64,000 nt of DNA from Puniceicoccaceae bacterium (lineage in GTDB: Bacteria; Verrucomicrobiota; Verrucomicrobiia; Opitutales; JAFGAQ01), in the NCBI GenBank assembly GCA_028285755.1, contig JANQOQ010000006.1, positions 620,001 through 684,000 on the forward strand. Reading direction: 5' to 3'. The position numbers and the translations under genes were made by a program. Positions 35,427-44,168 of the stretch are shown piece by piece. The notes beneath the pieces are model-generated. The model was not told the DNA's origin. It worked only from the letters and a program-made list of their open reading frames with translations, and made no database searches. Every line of letters starts with the position of its first letter. The first letter of the stretch is position 1.

Positions 35427-37019
35427 CTAAATCACTCCCTCCATTTTGGCTTTGATATGAGAACCCAATACCTCACGGTCGTTGAATGGGGTCATCGTGT
35501 TTCGGATTTCCTGGTAGGCCTCATGACCTTTGCCCGCAATCACTACACAGTCCCCCGGTTGAGCGAGTTTAACCGCAGTCTGAATAGCGATATTGCGATC
35601 GATTTCGAAGGAAATCCGGGTTTTCCCATCTACCCCGGGTATCATGTCTTCAAAAATTTGAGTTTGGTCTTCCGTTCGTGGATTATCTGAGGTGGCTATA
35701 ATATGGTCCGCCCACTTACATGCGTTTTCAGTCATCAAAGGACGCTTTTTTTTGTCCCGATCTCCACCACAACCAAAGACTACTATTAGACGTTCCTTGG
35801 TAAGCGGCTGTATTGTAGACAATAGTTTATCAATGGCATCCGGTGTGTGTGCGTAATCCACAAACGCCTTAAAATTCTGACCGAGATTCACCTCTTCCAT
35901 TCTGCCGGGAACCGCTTTGAATCTGGAAACTGCCTCAACCGCATCTTCGGCATCAACACCCAGAGTCAGAGCACAAGTGATCGCTGCCAGCGTATTGCTT
36001 ACACTAAATTCACCGATGAGAGAGCTCTTCACTTTGTATTTGCCCCCGGGAGTTACCAGTGTATAGGCAATGCCATCATTACTGAGTTTAATTTCGGTTG
36101 CCCGGTAATCCGCCTTTTTAGACAACCCAAACAGGAATACCTCCTGATCTTTATTAATATCTCCAACTATGCTTTCGACATACGGATCATCGATGTTGAG
36201 CACGACGTTCTCCACCCGATTGTTTGCCCGCTGGGTTACAAAGGATGCTTTTGCTTCCAGGTAGGCGTCCATCGTACCATGATAATCCAGATGGTCTTTA
36301 GTCAGGTTAAGAAATGCGGCGGTATGATAATTAAGCCCCAATACGCGCTTTTGATCGATCCCATGTGAGCTGACCTCCATGACCGCTTCCGTGCACCCTA
36401 CATCGGTCATTTCTGAGAGAAGCGCACAGACTTCATCCGATTCCGGGGTAGTCCTCTGAGAAGGCAGCTTTCGGTCACCTACGAGATACTCCACTGTGCT
36501 GATTAAGCCGCATTTGCGTTTGGTATATTCAAGGATGTGGCGCAGCAGATAAGAAACGGTTGTTTTACCATTCGTTCCGGTGATTCCTACCAGATTCAGA
36601 CGCTCATCCACGCGGCCGTAAAACTCCTTGGAAAGCCGCGCGAGGCTTTCACGCACGTCTTTGACCTGGATGCGGGTCACTTTGCTGGGATTTACGAATG
36701 CCTGCTCGCTGATAATCGCCACTGCACCGCGTGAAATCGCGTCGGGTATGTAGCGATTTCCATCCGTAATTTCACCCTTGATTGCAAAAAAGATACTACC
36801 GGGAACCACTTGGCGGCTATCCCATACGAGTGCGTATACGGGATGATCCTTAAGGTGTTCAACTTTCTCTACGTCAATCACCTCCAAAAGACTCCCCAGA
36901 CGGTTTTGTGTTTTCTCAGGCTCAAAAAAGGATGTTTTTTGCGCGTACGCATCCGTCATCAGCAGGCTTTTGTGAACAGGGCGGATCCACGTGGATAACT
37001 GAAAGGGTTTAAATTGCAT
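35427..37019 (-). CDS. murE: UDP-MurNAc-L-alanyl-D-glutamate--meso-diaminopimelate ligase
   Basis: 530 residues. Motifs: WDSRQVVPGSIFFAIKG, ATP loop GITGTNGKTTVSYLL, STVEYLVGD, EVSSHGIDQKRVLG, FLNLTKDHLDYHGTM, VDYAHTPDAIDKLL and VVFGCGGDRDKKKRP. The DNPR motif (SDNPRTED, near residue 445) marks specificity for meso-diaminopimelate rather than lysine, so the peptidoglycan is expected to be the DAP type. A roughly 30-residue N-terminal extension precedes the first domain. It lies 5 bases after ftsI. Confidence 0.96.
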   Translation of the reverse strand: MQFKPFQLSTWIRPVHKSLLMTDAYAQKTSFFEPEKTQNRLGSLLEVIDVEKVEHLKDHPVYALVWDSRQVVPGSIFFAIKGEITDGNRYIPDAISRGAVAIISEQAFVNPSKVTRIQVKDVRESLARLSKEFYGRVDERLNLVGITGTNGKTTVSYLLRHILEYTKRKCGLISTVEYLVGDRKLPSQRTTPESDEVCALLSEMTDVGCTEAVMEVSSHGIDQKRVLGLNYHTAAFLNLTKDHLDYHGTMDAYLEAKASFVTQRANNRVENVVLNIDDPYVESIVGDINKDQEVFLFGLSKKADYRATEIKLSNDGIAYTLVTPGGKYKVKSSLIGEFSVSNTLAAITCALTLGVDAEDAVEAVSRFKAVPGRMEEVNLGQNFKAFVDYAHTPDAIDKLLSTIQPLTKERLIVVFGCGGDRDKKKRPLMTENACKWADHIIATSDNPRTEDQTQIFEDMIPGVDGKTRISFEIDRNIAIQTAVKLAQPGDCVVIAGKGHEAYQEIRNTMTPFNDREVLGSHIKAKMEGVI

Positions 37020-37024
37020 ATCGT

Positions 37025-38785
37025 CTACCTCTGAGCAACCAGCTCACGAGCCTCCCACTCGGGTTTAATGCCTCGGTAGGCGATTATTTTTTCTGCAATA
37101 TGCTTAAATGACGGCGCTGCCACGCTACCCCCATAGGTGGACGTTCCCTCTTGAGGATCATTTACCACGATTGTAATGATGATTTCCGGTCGGTAAGCTG
37201 GAAAGAACCCGGAGAAAGATCCGACGTGGCGTTGGTCATTATAGCCATCAGGAAGTAACTTACGGGAAGTGCCCGTTTTACCGGCGATCAAAATGTTATT
37301 GAGACGGGCACGCTTACCGGTGCCTTCCAGAGAAGCAGCACTGATCAAACACTCAAGAATCTCAGCTGCGGTATTTTGGCTTATGACACGCTCTGAGCTG
37401 ACTTGAGAAAATTGTACTTGCTCGCCATTGGCATTGATCAGGCGATCTACCAGATAGGGTGCAACGCGCATACCTCCATTCGCGATCACACTCATCGCAG
37501 TGTGCATTTGCAGGGGCGTTACCCCGATATTATAGCCGATGGAAACGCGGGATGCTGAATAATGATCCCAGCGGGCCAGATCATGCAAAATACCCTTCTC
37601 TTCACCCTTTAGCTCCACCCCGGTACGCTCACCAAAGCCAAATCCCTGGCAATAATGAAACAGGCGGTTATCTCCAAGTTCGAGCCCGGCAAGGGATGCC
37701 CCGCGATTGCTCGATTTTTTAATGACATCCTGCAGTCTTAATTCTCCGTAAAGACGGGTATCCGATGGCAAGACCACCTTTCGATTACGGTGAAATGCAC
37801 TGCTGATGCGGCAGTCAAATACGCGATTACGGTCCCCCAACCCATCATTTATAAAGCCTGAAGCCGTAATTACCTTGAAGGTTGAACCTGGCTCATAGAC
37901 ATCACTGATCGCACGATTGCGAAATTCCTCAAATGCGTAGTCTCTGAATTGATTGGGATTAAAAGTAGGTCGGCTGCTCATCGCCAGAATCCGCCCACTC
38001 TGAACCTCACTTACAAGTGCGACCACTGAGCTCGGTTTCAGCTCCAAAATCACCCTATCCAGTTCTTCTTCAACCGCTTGCTGAATTACCAGATCAAGCG
38101 TAAGCTGGACATCGTAACCCTCCTCGCTGGCAAAATCTCGCATACGGTTTTCCCGGATTTCCCTGCGGGAGCCATTGATTTCGCGCACCTTCCAACCCCG
38201 GCTACCCTTTAGATAAAAGTCCAAACTTTGCTCTACGCCCATGACCGCCTGATCATTTTTATTGATAAAGCCAACTACATGCGCTCCTACATGCTGAGCG
38301 GGATAATAGCGGGTGTAAGTCTTATTACCGTAGACCCCTTGAATATCCAGGCGATTGACGGCGTTTAAAGTGCTTTCGTCCACTTCACCGGCCAATTTGC
38401 GCCAGCGTACTTTTCGGGATACGCCTTCAGTAAATTGAGTATTCCAGCCAAATTTTTCGCTTAACTCGCTTTCATCCGCATTGAGGATCATCGCAAGAAA
38501 TCCTAATTTCTCTCGATCACGCACATCTACATTTTGCGGATCTACTCCTATATTCCAGACGGCCCGGGAACTCGCCAGGAGGTTGCCATTCGCATCTGTT
38601 ATCTGGCCACGTAGCGCTTTTACCTCCTGAAAACGCTCACGATTCTGCATTACGACATTTTGCGCATGCTCATGATTGATAACGTGCAGGTAAATCAGCC
38701 GACAAGCAACGACGGCAAAAAGACAGAATACCGTAACGATGAAGAAGGAAAAACGAGTTCGACTGGTGAATGAGTTATTCATCAA
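37025..38785 (-). CDS. ftsI: Division transpeptidase FtsI (class B PBP3)
   Basis: 586 residues: one N-terminal membrane helix (FFIVTVFCLFAVVACRLIYL), a dimerisation/pedestal region, then a penicillin-binding domain with SxxK in EPGSTFKVI (near 298), SxN in KKSSNRGAS (near 360) and KTG in AGKTGTS (near 500). No PASTA domain. It cross-links septal peptidoglycan in partnership with FtsW. It overlaps the ftsL-like gene by 4 bases. Name from context; the sequence alone also fits other class B PBPs. Confidence 0.93.
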   Translation of the reverse strand: MMNNSFTSRTRFSFFIVTVFCLFAVVACRLIYLHVINHEHAQNVVMQNRERFQEVKALRGQITDANGNLLASSRAVWNIGVDPQNVDVRDREKLGFLAMILNADESELSEKFGWNTQFTEGVSRKVRWRKLAGEVDESTLNAVNRLDIQGVYGNKTYTRYYPAQHVGAHVVGFINKNDQAVMGVEQSLDFYLKGSRGWKVREINGSRREIRENRMRDFASEEGYDVQLTLDLVIQQAVEEELDRVILELKPSSVVALVSEVQSGRILAMSSRPTFNPNQFRDYAFEEFRNRAISDVYEPGSTFKVITASGFINDGLGDRNRVFDCRISSAFHRNRKVVLPSDTRLYGELRLQDVIKKSSNRGASLAGLELGDNRLFHYCQGFGFGERTGVELKGEEKGILHDLARWDHYSASRVSIGYNIGVTPLQMHTAMSVIANGGMRVAPYLVDRLINANGEQVQFSQVSSERVISQNTAAEILECLISAASLEGTGKRARLNNILIAGKTGTSRKLLPDGYNDQRHVGSFSGFFPAYRPEIIITIVVNDPQEGTSTYGGSVAAPSFKHIAEKIIAYRGIKPEWEARELVAQR

Positions 38786-39111
38786 CCATGTCTCCCGTTC
38801 AGCACGAATGGCTGCGGCTTTTCCTTTCCAGATTCCATCTTGACCCGAATAATCGAACCTTCATTGGCAGGCATCAGCCTACCCTCTACCCGCATTTTCA
38901 AGATTTCGGGTTGAGTTGAATTCTCCACCTGCATTTCCAGGGCACGCAACAGTTCCGCAGATTCATAAAGCTCATGCTCTGCGACACCTAACTCTGAGGA
39001 CACAGCACTGATATCTGCCTTAATGGTAAGCAGTATAAAAGCACATCCAAACAGCCCTCCTCCTATGGATATGGTTGTAAATAAAATGGGCTTCCAGAAT
39101 TTAATCATCAA
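38782..39111 (-). CDS. ftsL: FtsL-like bitopic membrane protein
   Basis: 109 residues: one membrane helix (ILFTTISIGGGLFGCAFILLT) followed by a short coiled-coil-like segment (ADISAVSSELGVAEHELYESAELLRALEM as heptads) and a charged tail. No strong motif, as usual for FtsL, which is recognised mainly by size, topology and position between rsmH and ftsI. Four-base overlaps on both sides indicate tight coupling. Function as FtsL is inferred from position. Confidence 0.65.
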   Translation of the reverse strand: MMIKFWKPILFTTISIGGGLFGCAFILLTIKADISAVSSELGVAEHELYESAELLRALEMQVENSTQPEILKMRVEGRLMPANEGSIIRVKMESGKEKPQPFVLNGRHG

Positions 39112-40088
39112 GTAACCTCCTCTTCTCTTGTATGGGTTTTATCAAAGACACGGAGCAGCGCGGATCGACTGCGAGGGTTCACAGCCACTTCTTGCTCGGT
39201 AGGTCTTTGGGGTTTGCGAAAAAGCAAATCTCCGTACTTGGGTCGATCTTGCTGAGGAGTGGAATCATTCGCATCCAGCGGTTGCCCCGCCCAAGCCCGA
39301 AACTGGCGCTTGACGATGCGATCTTCCAGGGAATGAAAGGATATAACGATCATGCGGCCTCCAATGGCCAATATTTCAAAGGCAGATGGCAGGCTCTTGC
39401 GCAGGTGCATGAGCTCTTCATTTACCGCCATGCGTATGCCCTGAAAGGATTTGGTCGCCAAATGACGGCCTTTAGCCAGACGGCGCTCTTTAGGAGAGAA
39501 TGACTCTTGGATCAGCTGCGCGAGAGGGACGGTACGAGAAAGTTTTCCCGTCCCTCTGGCAGCCTCCAACGTTTCCACTATTCTTTTCCAGTTTCTCTCT
39601 TCCCCATACTCCTTGATTGCGCATACTAATTCATCATTAGGAGCCAATTCGAGAAATTCAGCGGCGCTCATCGAGTCACCCGGATTCATACGCATGTCTA
39701 GTGCAGCATCCTTGCGGAATGAAAACCCACGCTCAGCCTCATCCAGCTGAAACGAGGATACTCCCAGATCATAAAAGATCACATCAAAGCTCTCAGCCGT
39801 AAACTGACTAAGCTCTGAATAATTACCTTCAATAAATGCAAATCGTTCCCCATACTGCTGACTGAGTGCTTCTGCACGTACTTTGGCAGCAGGATCCCTG
39901 TCAATCGCCGTAACATGTGCTTCGGTTGCCTTAAGAATCGCACGCGTATGGCCACCTCCGCCAAAACAGCAATCCAGAACTTTCGCGGGATTCAACTCAG
40001 CGACAAGCTTTACCACCTCATCCAGCATCACCGGCTGGTGGCCTTTTCCTGAGTGTTCTGCTAGCGGCTCTGTCATCAGCGAATACAT
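39108..40088 (-). CDS. rsmH: 16S rRNA m4C1402 methyltransferase RsmH (MraW)
   Basis: 326 residues. Motifs of the family: GHQPVMLDEVV at the N-terminus, SAM site VLDCCFGGGGHTRAIL, AIDRDPAA, FDVIFYDLGVSSFQLDEAERGFSF, DMRMNPG, and IVISFHSLEDRIVKRQFR. It methylates N4 of C1402 in 16S rRNA and nearly always follows mraZ. It overlaps ftsL by 4 bases and starts 1 base after mraZ. An ATG five codons in (MTEPLAEHS) is a possible alternative start. Confidence 0.96.
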   Translation of the reverse strand: MYSLMTEPLAEHSGKGHQPVMLDEVVKLVAELNPAKVLDCCFGGGGHTRAILKATEAHVTAIDRDPAAKVRAEALSQQYGERFAFIEGNYSELSQFTAESFDVIFYDLGVSSFQLDEAERGFSFRKDAALDMRMNPGDSMSAAEFLELAPNDELVCAIKEYGEERNWKRIVETLEAARGTGKLSRTVPLAQLIQESFSPKERRLAKGRHLATKSFQGIRMAVNEELMHLRKSLPSAFEILAIGGRMIVISFHSLEDRIVKRQFRAWAGQPLDANDSTPQQDRPKYGDLLFRKPQRPTEQEVAVNPRSRSALLRVFDKTHTREEEVT

Positions 40089-40089
40089 T

Positions 40090-40554
40090 CTATATACCCC
40101 CCAGTTTCGGTAAGGATTCTACGAGTTTTGCAGAGCGTTCTGCCGTATTGCCGCTTACAAAGTCATCATAGCGCGCCTGGCTCCAGATGGAGAATGTCGC
40201 GAAATTGCCTTGCAGCACCACCTCTTTGCCGATGCCGGCATACTCAATTAAAATCGGATCCAGATTAATGCGCCCCTGAGCGTCGAAGGAAAAAGTTTGT
40301 GCCATGGATGACAATCGGACCAGGGCCTCCTGCTCCTCATCGGCAGCAAGATCTATGTTCGAAATGCGCTCAATGAGCTTTTCAGCACGCTTGGGCGGAT
40401 ACACAGAAATCCATCCCTTGGGGTTTGGAAGTGCCAGAAACTCCTCATTCTCAATGCCTTGCGGCCTCCACTTTGAGGGTACAGTCAACCGGCCTTTGGC
40501 GTCCCGGTTATGCCGGTATTCACCGGTATATATGACTGTGTTCAGGTTTCCCAT
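40090..40554 (-). CDS. mraZ: Transcriptional regulator MraZ
   Basis: 154 residues with two AbrB-like half-domains, each with its DxxGR signature (NRDAKGRLTVPSKW at 16-29 and FDAQGRINLDPIL near 90). MraZ forms ring-shaped oligomers and binds TGGG direct repeats in its own promoter, usually repressing the dcw operon. Three such boxes at a 10-base period are present just upstream. It is the first gene of the long minus-strand cluster. Confidence 0.94.
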   Translation of the reverse strand: MGNLNTVIYTGEYRHNRDAKGRLTVPSKWRPQGIENEEFLALPNPKGWISVYPPKRAEKLIERISNIDLAADEEQEALVRLSSMAQTFSFDAQGRINLDPILIEYAGIGKEVVLQGNFATFSIWSQARYDDFVSGNTAERSAKLVESLPKLGGI

Positions 40555-40594
40555 TATTGCGTTAACGACTTTGTGTTTAATCTAGATTATTTAA

Positions 40595-40638
40595 CCCATA
40601 TCGCCCCACTTTGCCCCACATGTCAACATTTTTCCCCA
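40595..40638 (-). promoter_or_regulatory. MraZ-box array and TTGACA hexamer in the mraZ promoter
   Basis: On the minus strand, TGGG occurs at bases 40638-40635, 40618-40615, 40608-40605 and 40598-40595; the last three are spaced exactly 10 bases apart, the TGGGN-N5 repeat known as the MraZ box in other bacteria. A perfect TTGACA lies at 40626-40621, immediately upstream of the triple array, so bound MraZ would cover the promoter spacer. The -10 element is not obvious (GATATG at an 18-base spacing is weak). The array ends about 40 bases before the mraZ start. Confidence 0.7.
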
Positions 40639-40698
40639 TTTTATAAACAAATCAGGGCCCCAAATAGCAGAATTTGACTTATTTTTTACAAATTTCGT

Positions 40699-40734
40699 CC
40701 CACCACCCCCCACTTAAGTGTTTTTTGCCCCCCA
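40699..40734 (-). promoter_or_regulatory. Second cluster of TGGG boxes with a palindrome
   Basis: Minus-strand TGGG occurs at 40734-40731, 40712-40709 and 40702-40699; the last two again have a 10-base period. The perfect palindrome CACTTAAGTG lies at 40711-40720 between them. The cluster is about 80 bases upstream of the main MraZ array and 90 bases from the divergent tlyA start. It could be an auxiliary MraZ site affecting either gene, or a C-rich coincidence. Confidence 0.35.
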
Positions 40735-40825
40735 CTAACAAAATTAAGTCAGATACCCGTTTTTGCCGAAATGCCCCGGATACTCCGACTTGCTATCTCG
40801 TAATTCTTACGCTTAACCTACCGCC

Positions 40826-41578
40826 ATGAGTGTATCGAAAATGCGGGCAGATGAGCTGGTGGTAAAACAGGGGCTTACCAATTCGCGTTCTGAAGCAAAG
40901 GCACTCCTGATGGCCGGTAAAATTAAAGTCGGCACCGAACGCATCGATAAGCCCGGCAAGTTGTTGCGCGAAGACACTCCCTTGATCCTCGAAAAGCCCC
41001 CGCGCTTCGTCAGCCGGGGGGGAGAGAAGCTGGAGGGCATACTCACGCACTTGGAGCTGGATGTAACTAATCAGATTATTCTGGATATTGGTGCCTCCAC
41101 CGGTGGTTTTACAGATTGTATGCTCCAAAGAGGTGCAGCCCATGTTACCTGCCTGGATGTTGGCCGTAATCAATTGCATGAAAAGATTCGCAGAGATCCC
41201 AGGGTAACTAACATAGAACAATACAATGCACGCAATCTGGAAGCTGAAGACCTGCCCCACTCCGAATATGATGTAATCGTCACCGATGTCTCCTTTATCT
41301 CACTGACCAAAATACTGCCCGCTGCATGGAAGGTCCTAAAGGTAAACGGCTTATATATTGCACTGGTTAAACCTCAGTTTGAGGCTGATAAGCGCACGAT
41401 GGACCAGTGCAGAGGGGTCATTAAGGACCCCGGTTTAGCACTTGAGATTGCCTCCCAAGTTAAAGAATTTGCACAAAATGAACTTCCGGACTGTTCTTTG
41501 ATCGACTTTCAACCATCAGTCATCCAGGGTGGTGACGGCAATCAGGAATATCTAATGGTCCTCCAAAAAGCATCATGA
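40826..41578 (+). CDS. tlyA: TlyA-family S4-domain rRNA methyltransferase
   Basis: 250 residues: N-terminal S4 RNA-binding domain (MRADELVVKQGLTNSRSEAKALLMAGKIKV) and an FtsJ-like domain (RFVSRGGEKLEGIL, SAM site ILDIGASTGGFTDCMLQRG, VIVTDVSFISL, LVKPQFEADK). TlyA in mycobacteria 2'-O-methylates C1409 of 16S and C1920 of 23S rRNA; the length here matches the shorter TlyA type, which modifies 23S only. Divergent from mraZ. Its stop overlaps the nadK start as ATGA. Confidence 0.9.
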   Translation: MSVSKMRADELVVKQGLTNSRSEAKALLMAGKIKVGTERIDKPGKLLREDTPLILEKPPRFVSRGGEKLEGILTHLELDVTNQIILDIGASTGGFTDCMLQRGAAHVTCLDVGRNQLHEKIRRDPRVTNIEQYNARNLEAEDLPHSEYDVIVTDVSFISLTKILPAAWKVLKVNGLYIALVKPQFEADKRTMDQCRGVIKDPGLALEIASQVKEFAQNELPDCSLIDFQPSVIQGGDGNQEYLMVLQKAS

Positions 41579-42390
41579 AATCGATTCAATCCATTGCACT
41601 TGTCGTCAATCCACACAAGGAACACGCAATTCCGCTTTCTCAAGAAATTCAAAGACACGCAAATGCTTTGGGCGTCCATAGTGAGCAATTCGAGGAGTAT
41701 CCCTTGCAACCGGGACAACTTGATGAGTTTGACATATGCTGTACGATTGGAGGCGATGGTACGATATTAGGTGTAGTACCTGAATCCGCGCGCAGCCAAA
41801 CCGCAATTCTCGGAGTCAATCTGGGTAAGCTCGGGTTCCTCGCAGTTTACACGCCCGAGAGTATAATCAGCCACCTGCCCTCTATTATAAAAGGGGAATA
41901 CCTGATCGAAAAACGCAGTATACTGGATTGCAGCGATGCTGAGGGCAATATCAGCCCGGCACTCAATGATGTCGTGATTAAAAGCAACAGCAGCCGGCTA
42001 ATGCGGCTCGTAGTGAAAGCAGATGATCACTTCGTCAATGAATACTCATGCGACGGTTTAATCTTTGCGGCCCCCACGGGCAGCACGGCCTATAATTTAT
42101 CTGCGGGCGGGCCCATTGTTCACCCGGGCGCTAAAGCGATCACGATGACACCGATCTGTCCGCATACATTGAGTAATCGCAGCTTCATTTTCCCTTATAA
42201 TGTCACACTGACTGTTGAGTGCGACTGTGAAAGTTATCAACCCCAGGTAAATACAGATGGAAGGCTCTTTCAGGATGGGCAAAACGGATTCCCGTTGACC
42301 ATCCGCACTTCAGAAAAGGAGATTTCCTTAATTCACGATGTAAATTATTCGCATTATAAAACCGTACGCACTAAATTACACTGGGTATAA
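41575..42390 (+). CDS. nadK: NAD kinase
   Basis: 271 residues. The nucleotide site TIGGDGTILGVV (G59-G-D61-G) and NEYSCDGLIFAAPTGSTAYNLSAGGPIVHP are diagnostic. NadK phosphorylates NAD to NADP, using ATP or polyphosphate. LGVNLGKLGFLAVY and PICPHTLSNR are further conserved segments. It is translationally coupled to tlyA, a pairing also common in other phyla. Confidence 0.95.
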   Translation: MKSIQSIALVVNPHKEHAIPLSQEIQRHANALGVHSEQFEEYPLQPGQLDEFDICCTIGGDGTILGVVPESARSQTAILGVNLGKLGFLAVYTPESIISHLPSIIKGEYLIEKRSILDCSDAEGNISPALNDVVIKSNSSRLMRLVVKADDHFVNEYSCDGLIFAAPTGSTAYNLSAGGPIVHPGAKAITMTPICPHTLSNRSFIFPYNVTLTVECDCESYQPQVNTDGRLFQDGQNGFPLTIRTSEKEISLIHDVNYSHYKTVRTKLHWV

Positions 42391-42407
42391 TACGTTAACC
42401 ATAAGTT

Positions 42408-43178
42408 ATGGCAGAATATTACATAAAGAAACCCGATACCGATCATGCCCGGGGCCCCCTCACGCTTGAACAACTCCAATCCCTCGCAGAAACTAACAGT
42501 ATCGACCACGACACATTGCTCTACGATGATTTGACCGAAAAATGGAAACCGCTCGCTGCCTATACAGAGCTGGTGCATGAGATATTTCCTGAAAAGAAAT
42601 CCCTCACCTTGCGTAAGGATAAGGATTTTGCCCCTGAGAACCAAAAGAAGGCTAAAGAGGAATCATTGACGACCGAAAAGATGCTGGCTGCAGCCAAAGG
42701 AGAAACCAAAGAGACGCGCCATATAGGAGCTGCCAAGGAATCCAGACAAAAGGCTGCGGGCCTATCGTTACCAGGGCTGGCCTGCATCGCTATGATTAGT
42801 GCAGTGGCCTTTTTATATCCATCCATGGATATTCTCCTGTTTTCCGGAGCCGAAGATATTCAGCTTAGCACTTTATTGAGCAGCCCGTTCATCATCATAG
42901 GCCTTGTGGACCTTGCATTGGGCATATTCTTATTCCTGGGTATGGCGGACCTATTTCCACTCGTCCGGATACGCGCCGCTTTGGCGACCGGTTTTCTGGT
43001 GTATGTATTCTGGGCATGGCAAAACCTCTATTTTGTTGCAGCGGCATGCCTCGTGGGTATTGCTTTTTATATCGGTACGGTCGCCAGTCGATACTCATGG
43101 ATGTTACTGGCATTGATACTGGGCATCATCGGTAGTACGTTTTTTGCGTATGCCGCATTTACCGGCGCATTAAGCTAA
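42408..43178 (+). CDS. GYF_2-domain membrane protein
   Basis: 256 residues. The first 60 form a GYF_2 domain (EYYIKKPDTDHARGPLTLEQLQSL, ending DLTEKWKPLAAY), a module that binds peptides and is often joined to membrane regions in Planctomycetes and Verrucomicrobiota. A charged linker (about 65-118) follows, then four or five membrane helices to the end. No catalytic motif. It begins 17 bases after nadK. The function is unknown. Confidence 0.7.
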   Translation: MAEYYIKKPDTDHARGPLTLEQLQSLAETNSIDHDTLLYDDLTEKWKPLAAYTELVHEIFPEKKSLTLRKDKDFAPENQKKAKEESLTTEKMLAAAKGETKETRHIGAAKESRQKAAGLSLPGLACIAMISAVAFLYPSMDILLFSGAEDIQLSTLLSSPFIIIGLVDLALGIFLFLGMADLFPLVRIRAALATGFLVYVFWAWQNLYFVAAACLVGIAFYIGTVASRYSWMLLALILGIIGSTFFAYAAFTGALS

Positions 43179-43197
43179 CCTCACTCCCTTTTTAAAT

Positions 43198-43536
43198 ATG
43201 GACAAGAAATATACTGAAATAAACCAATCGATCATGAAGGGCATCAAAGCCATCAGCATGGAAAATTCCGAGCTGATCCAGAAGTTCCAGGGGCTACATC
43301 ATGCTGCGCTCAAGGCAGGTGAAATGGATGCAGCGACTAAAGAACTTATGGCACTCGCTTGTGGTATAGTCAGCCATTGCGAGGGTTGTATCGCCAGCCA
43401 TACTGCAGGTGCGCTAAGGGCGGGGGCTACGAAAGAGGCTTTTTTCGAAACACTCGCAGTCGCGGTATTCATGGGCGGCGGGCCGGCAGCCACCTATGCT
43501 GTAAAAGCGGTAGAAGCCTACGAGGAGCTATCCTGA
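43198..43536 (+). CDS. AhpD-like carboxymuconolactone decarboxylase family protein
   Basis: 112 residues, one CMD/AhpD helical module. The redox motif CEGC with the following His (SHCEGCIASHTAGALRAG, near residues 61-68) matches AhpD-like alkylhydroperoxidases, and GAxxEEFFETLAVAVFMGGGPA-like helices follow. It probably forms oligomers and acts as a thiol peroxidase or disulfide reductase; the partner is not known. Located between the GYF gene and the FecI-like sigma factor. Confidence 0.85.
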   Translation: MDKKYTEINQSIMKGIKAISMENSELIQKFQGLHHAALKAGEMDAATKELMALACGIVSHCEGCIASHTAGALRAGATKEAFFETLAVAVFMGGGPAATYAVKAVEAYEELS

Positions 43537-43625
43537 AAACTGTAAAATAGATAATATGGCGGTTTAAAAATCTCTTTGTTGACTTAGCTAGTGAGATACT
43601 GGAATAATTGAGACAACTATTACCC

Positions 43626-44168
43626 ATGACAGATTACGACCAGACTATTTGGTTTAATGAAGAGATCAAACCCCATGAACCTTCATTAAGATCCTGGTTG
43701 AAACGTCAGTATCCCCTGGATGCAGGTGTGGATGACGTTTTGCAGGAGTCTTACATACGCATTTTGCAAGCACGTCAAAAACGCCCCATTTTTTCTCCCC
43801 GGGCTTACCTATACAGAACCGCAAGAAATGTCGCCTATAATTTCATTGAGAAGAGTCGCATGCACATTACAGAACCCATTGAGGATTCACACAGCGACTA
43901 TTTTAAGGACAATTCCGCCAGTACTGCAGAGCTTGTAGAGCTGAATCAGGAGATCGCACTTCTGCATGATGCGATCCGGGCGCTTCCCAAAAGATGCCGG
44001 GAAATTTTCACCCTTCGTAAGATTTATGGACACTCTTATAAAGAGATATCTGCTAAATTGAATATATCCGAGCGCACAGTATCCGCACAGATGAATATCG
44101 CCCTCAGAAAGTGCGCAGAATATATCAAGAAAAGGTCCAAGCAACAGCCGGGGAAAATACAGAGATGA
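43626..44168 (+). CDS. FecI-like ECF sigma factor
   Basis: 180 residues from the ATG at 43626; an upstream in-frame TTG at 43608 is less likely. Region 2 (WLKRQYPLDAGVDDVLQESYIRILQ, then YLYRTARNVAYNFIEKSR) and region 4 (LPKRCREIFTLRKIYGHSYKEI, SERTVSAQMNIALRKC) are clear. The neighbours are a FecR-like anti-sigma gene (ATGA overlap) and an STN-domain TonB receptor, so this is a cell-surface signalling unit that should control the receptor operon. Confidence 0.9.
   Translation: MTDYDQTIWFNEEIKPHEPSLRSWLKRQYPLDAGVDDVLQESYIRILQARQKRPIFSPRAYLYRTARNVAYNFIEKSRMHITEPIEDSHSDYFKDNSASTAELVELNQEIALLHDAIRALPKRCREIFTLRKIYGHSYKEISAKLNISERTVSAQMNIALRKCAEYIKKRSKQQPGKIQR

Noticed and set aside
35847-36368. 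Plus-strand open frame of about 173 codons inside murE
   Set aside because: Overlaps conserved murE motifs on the other strand; no independent evidence.
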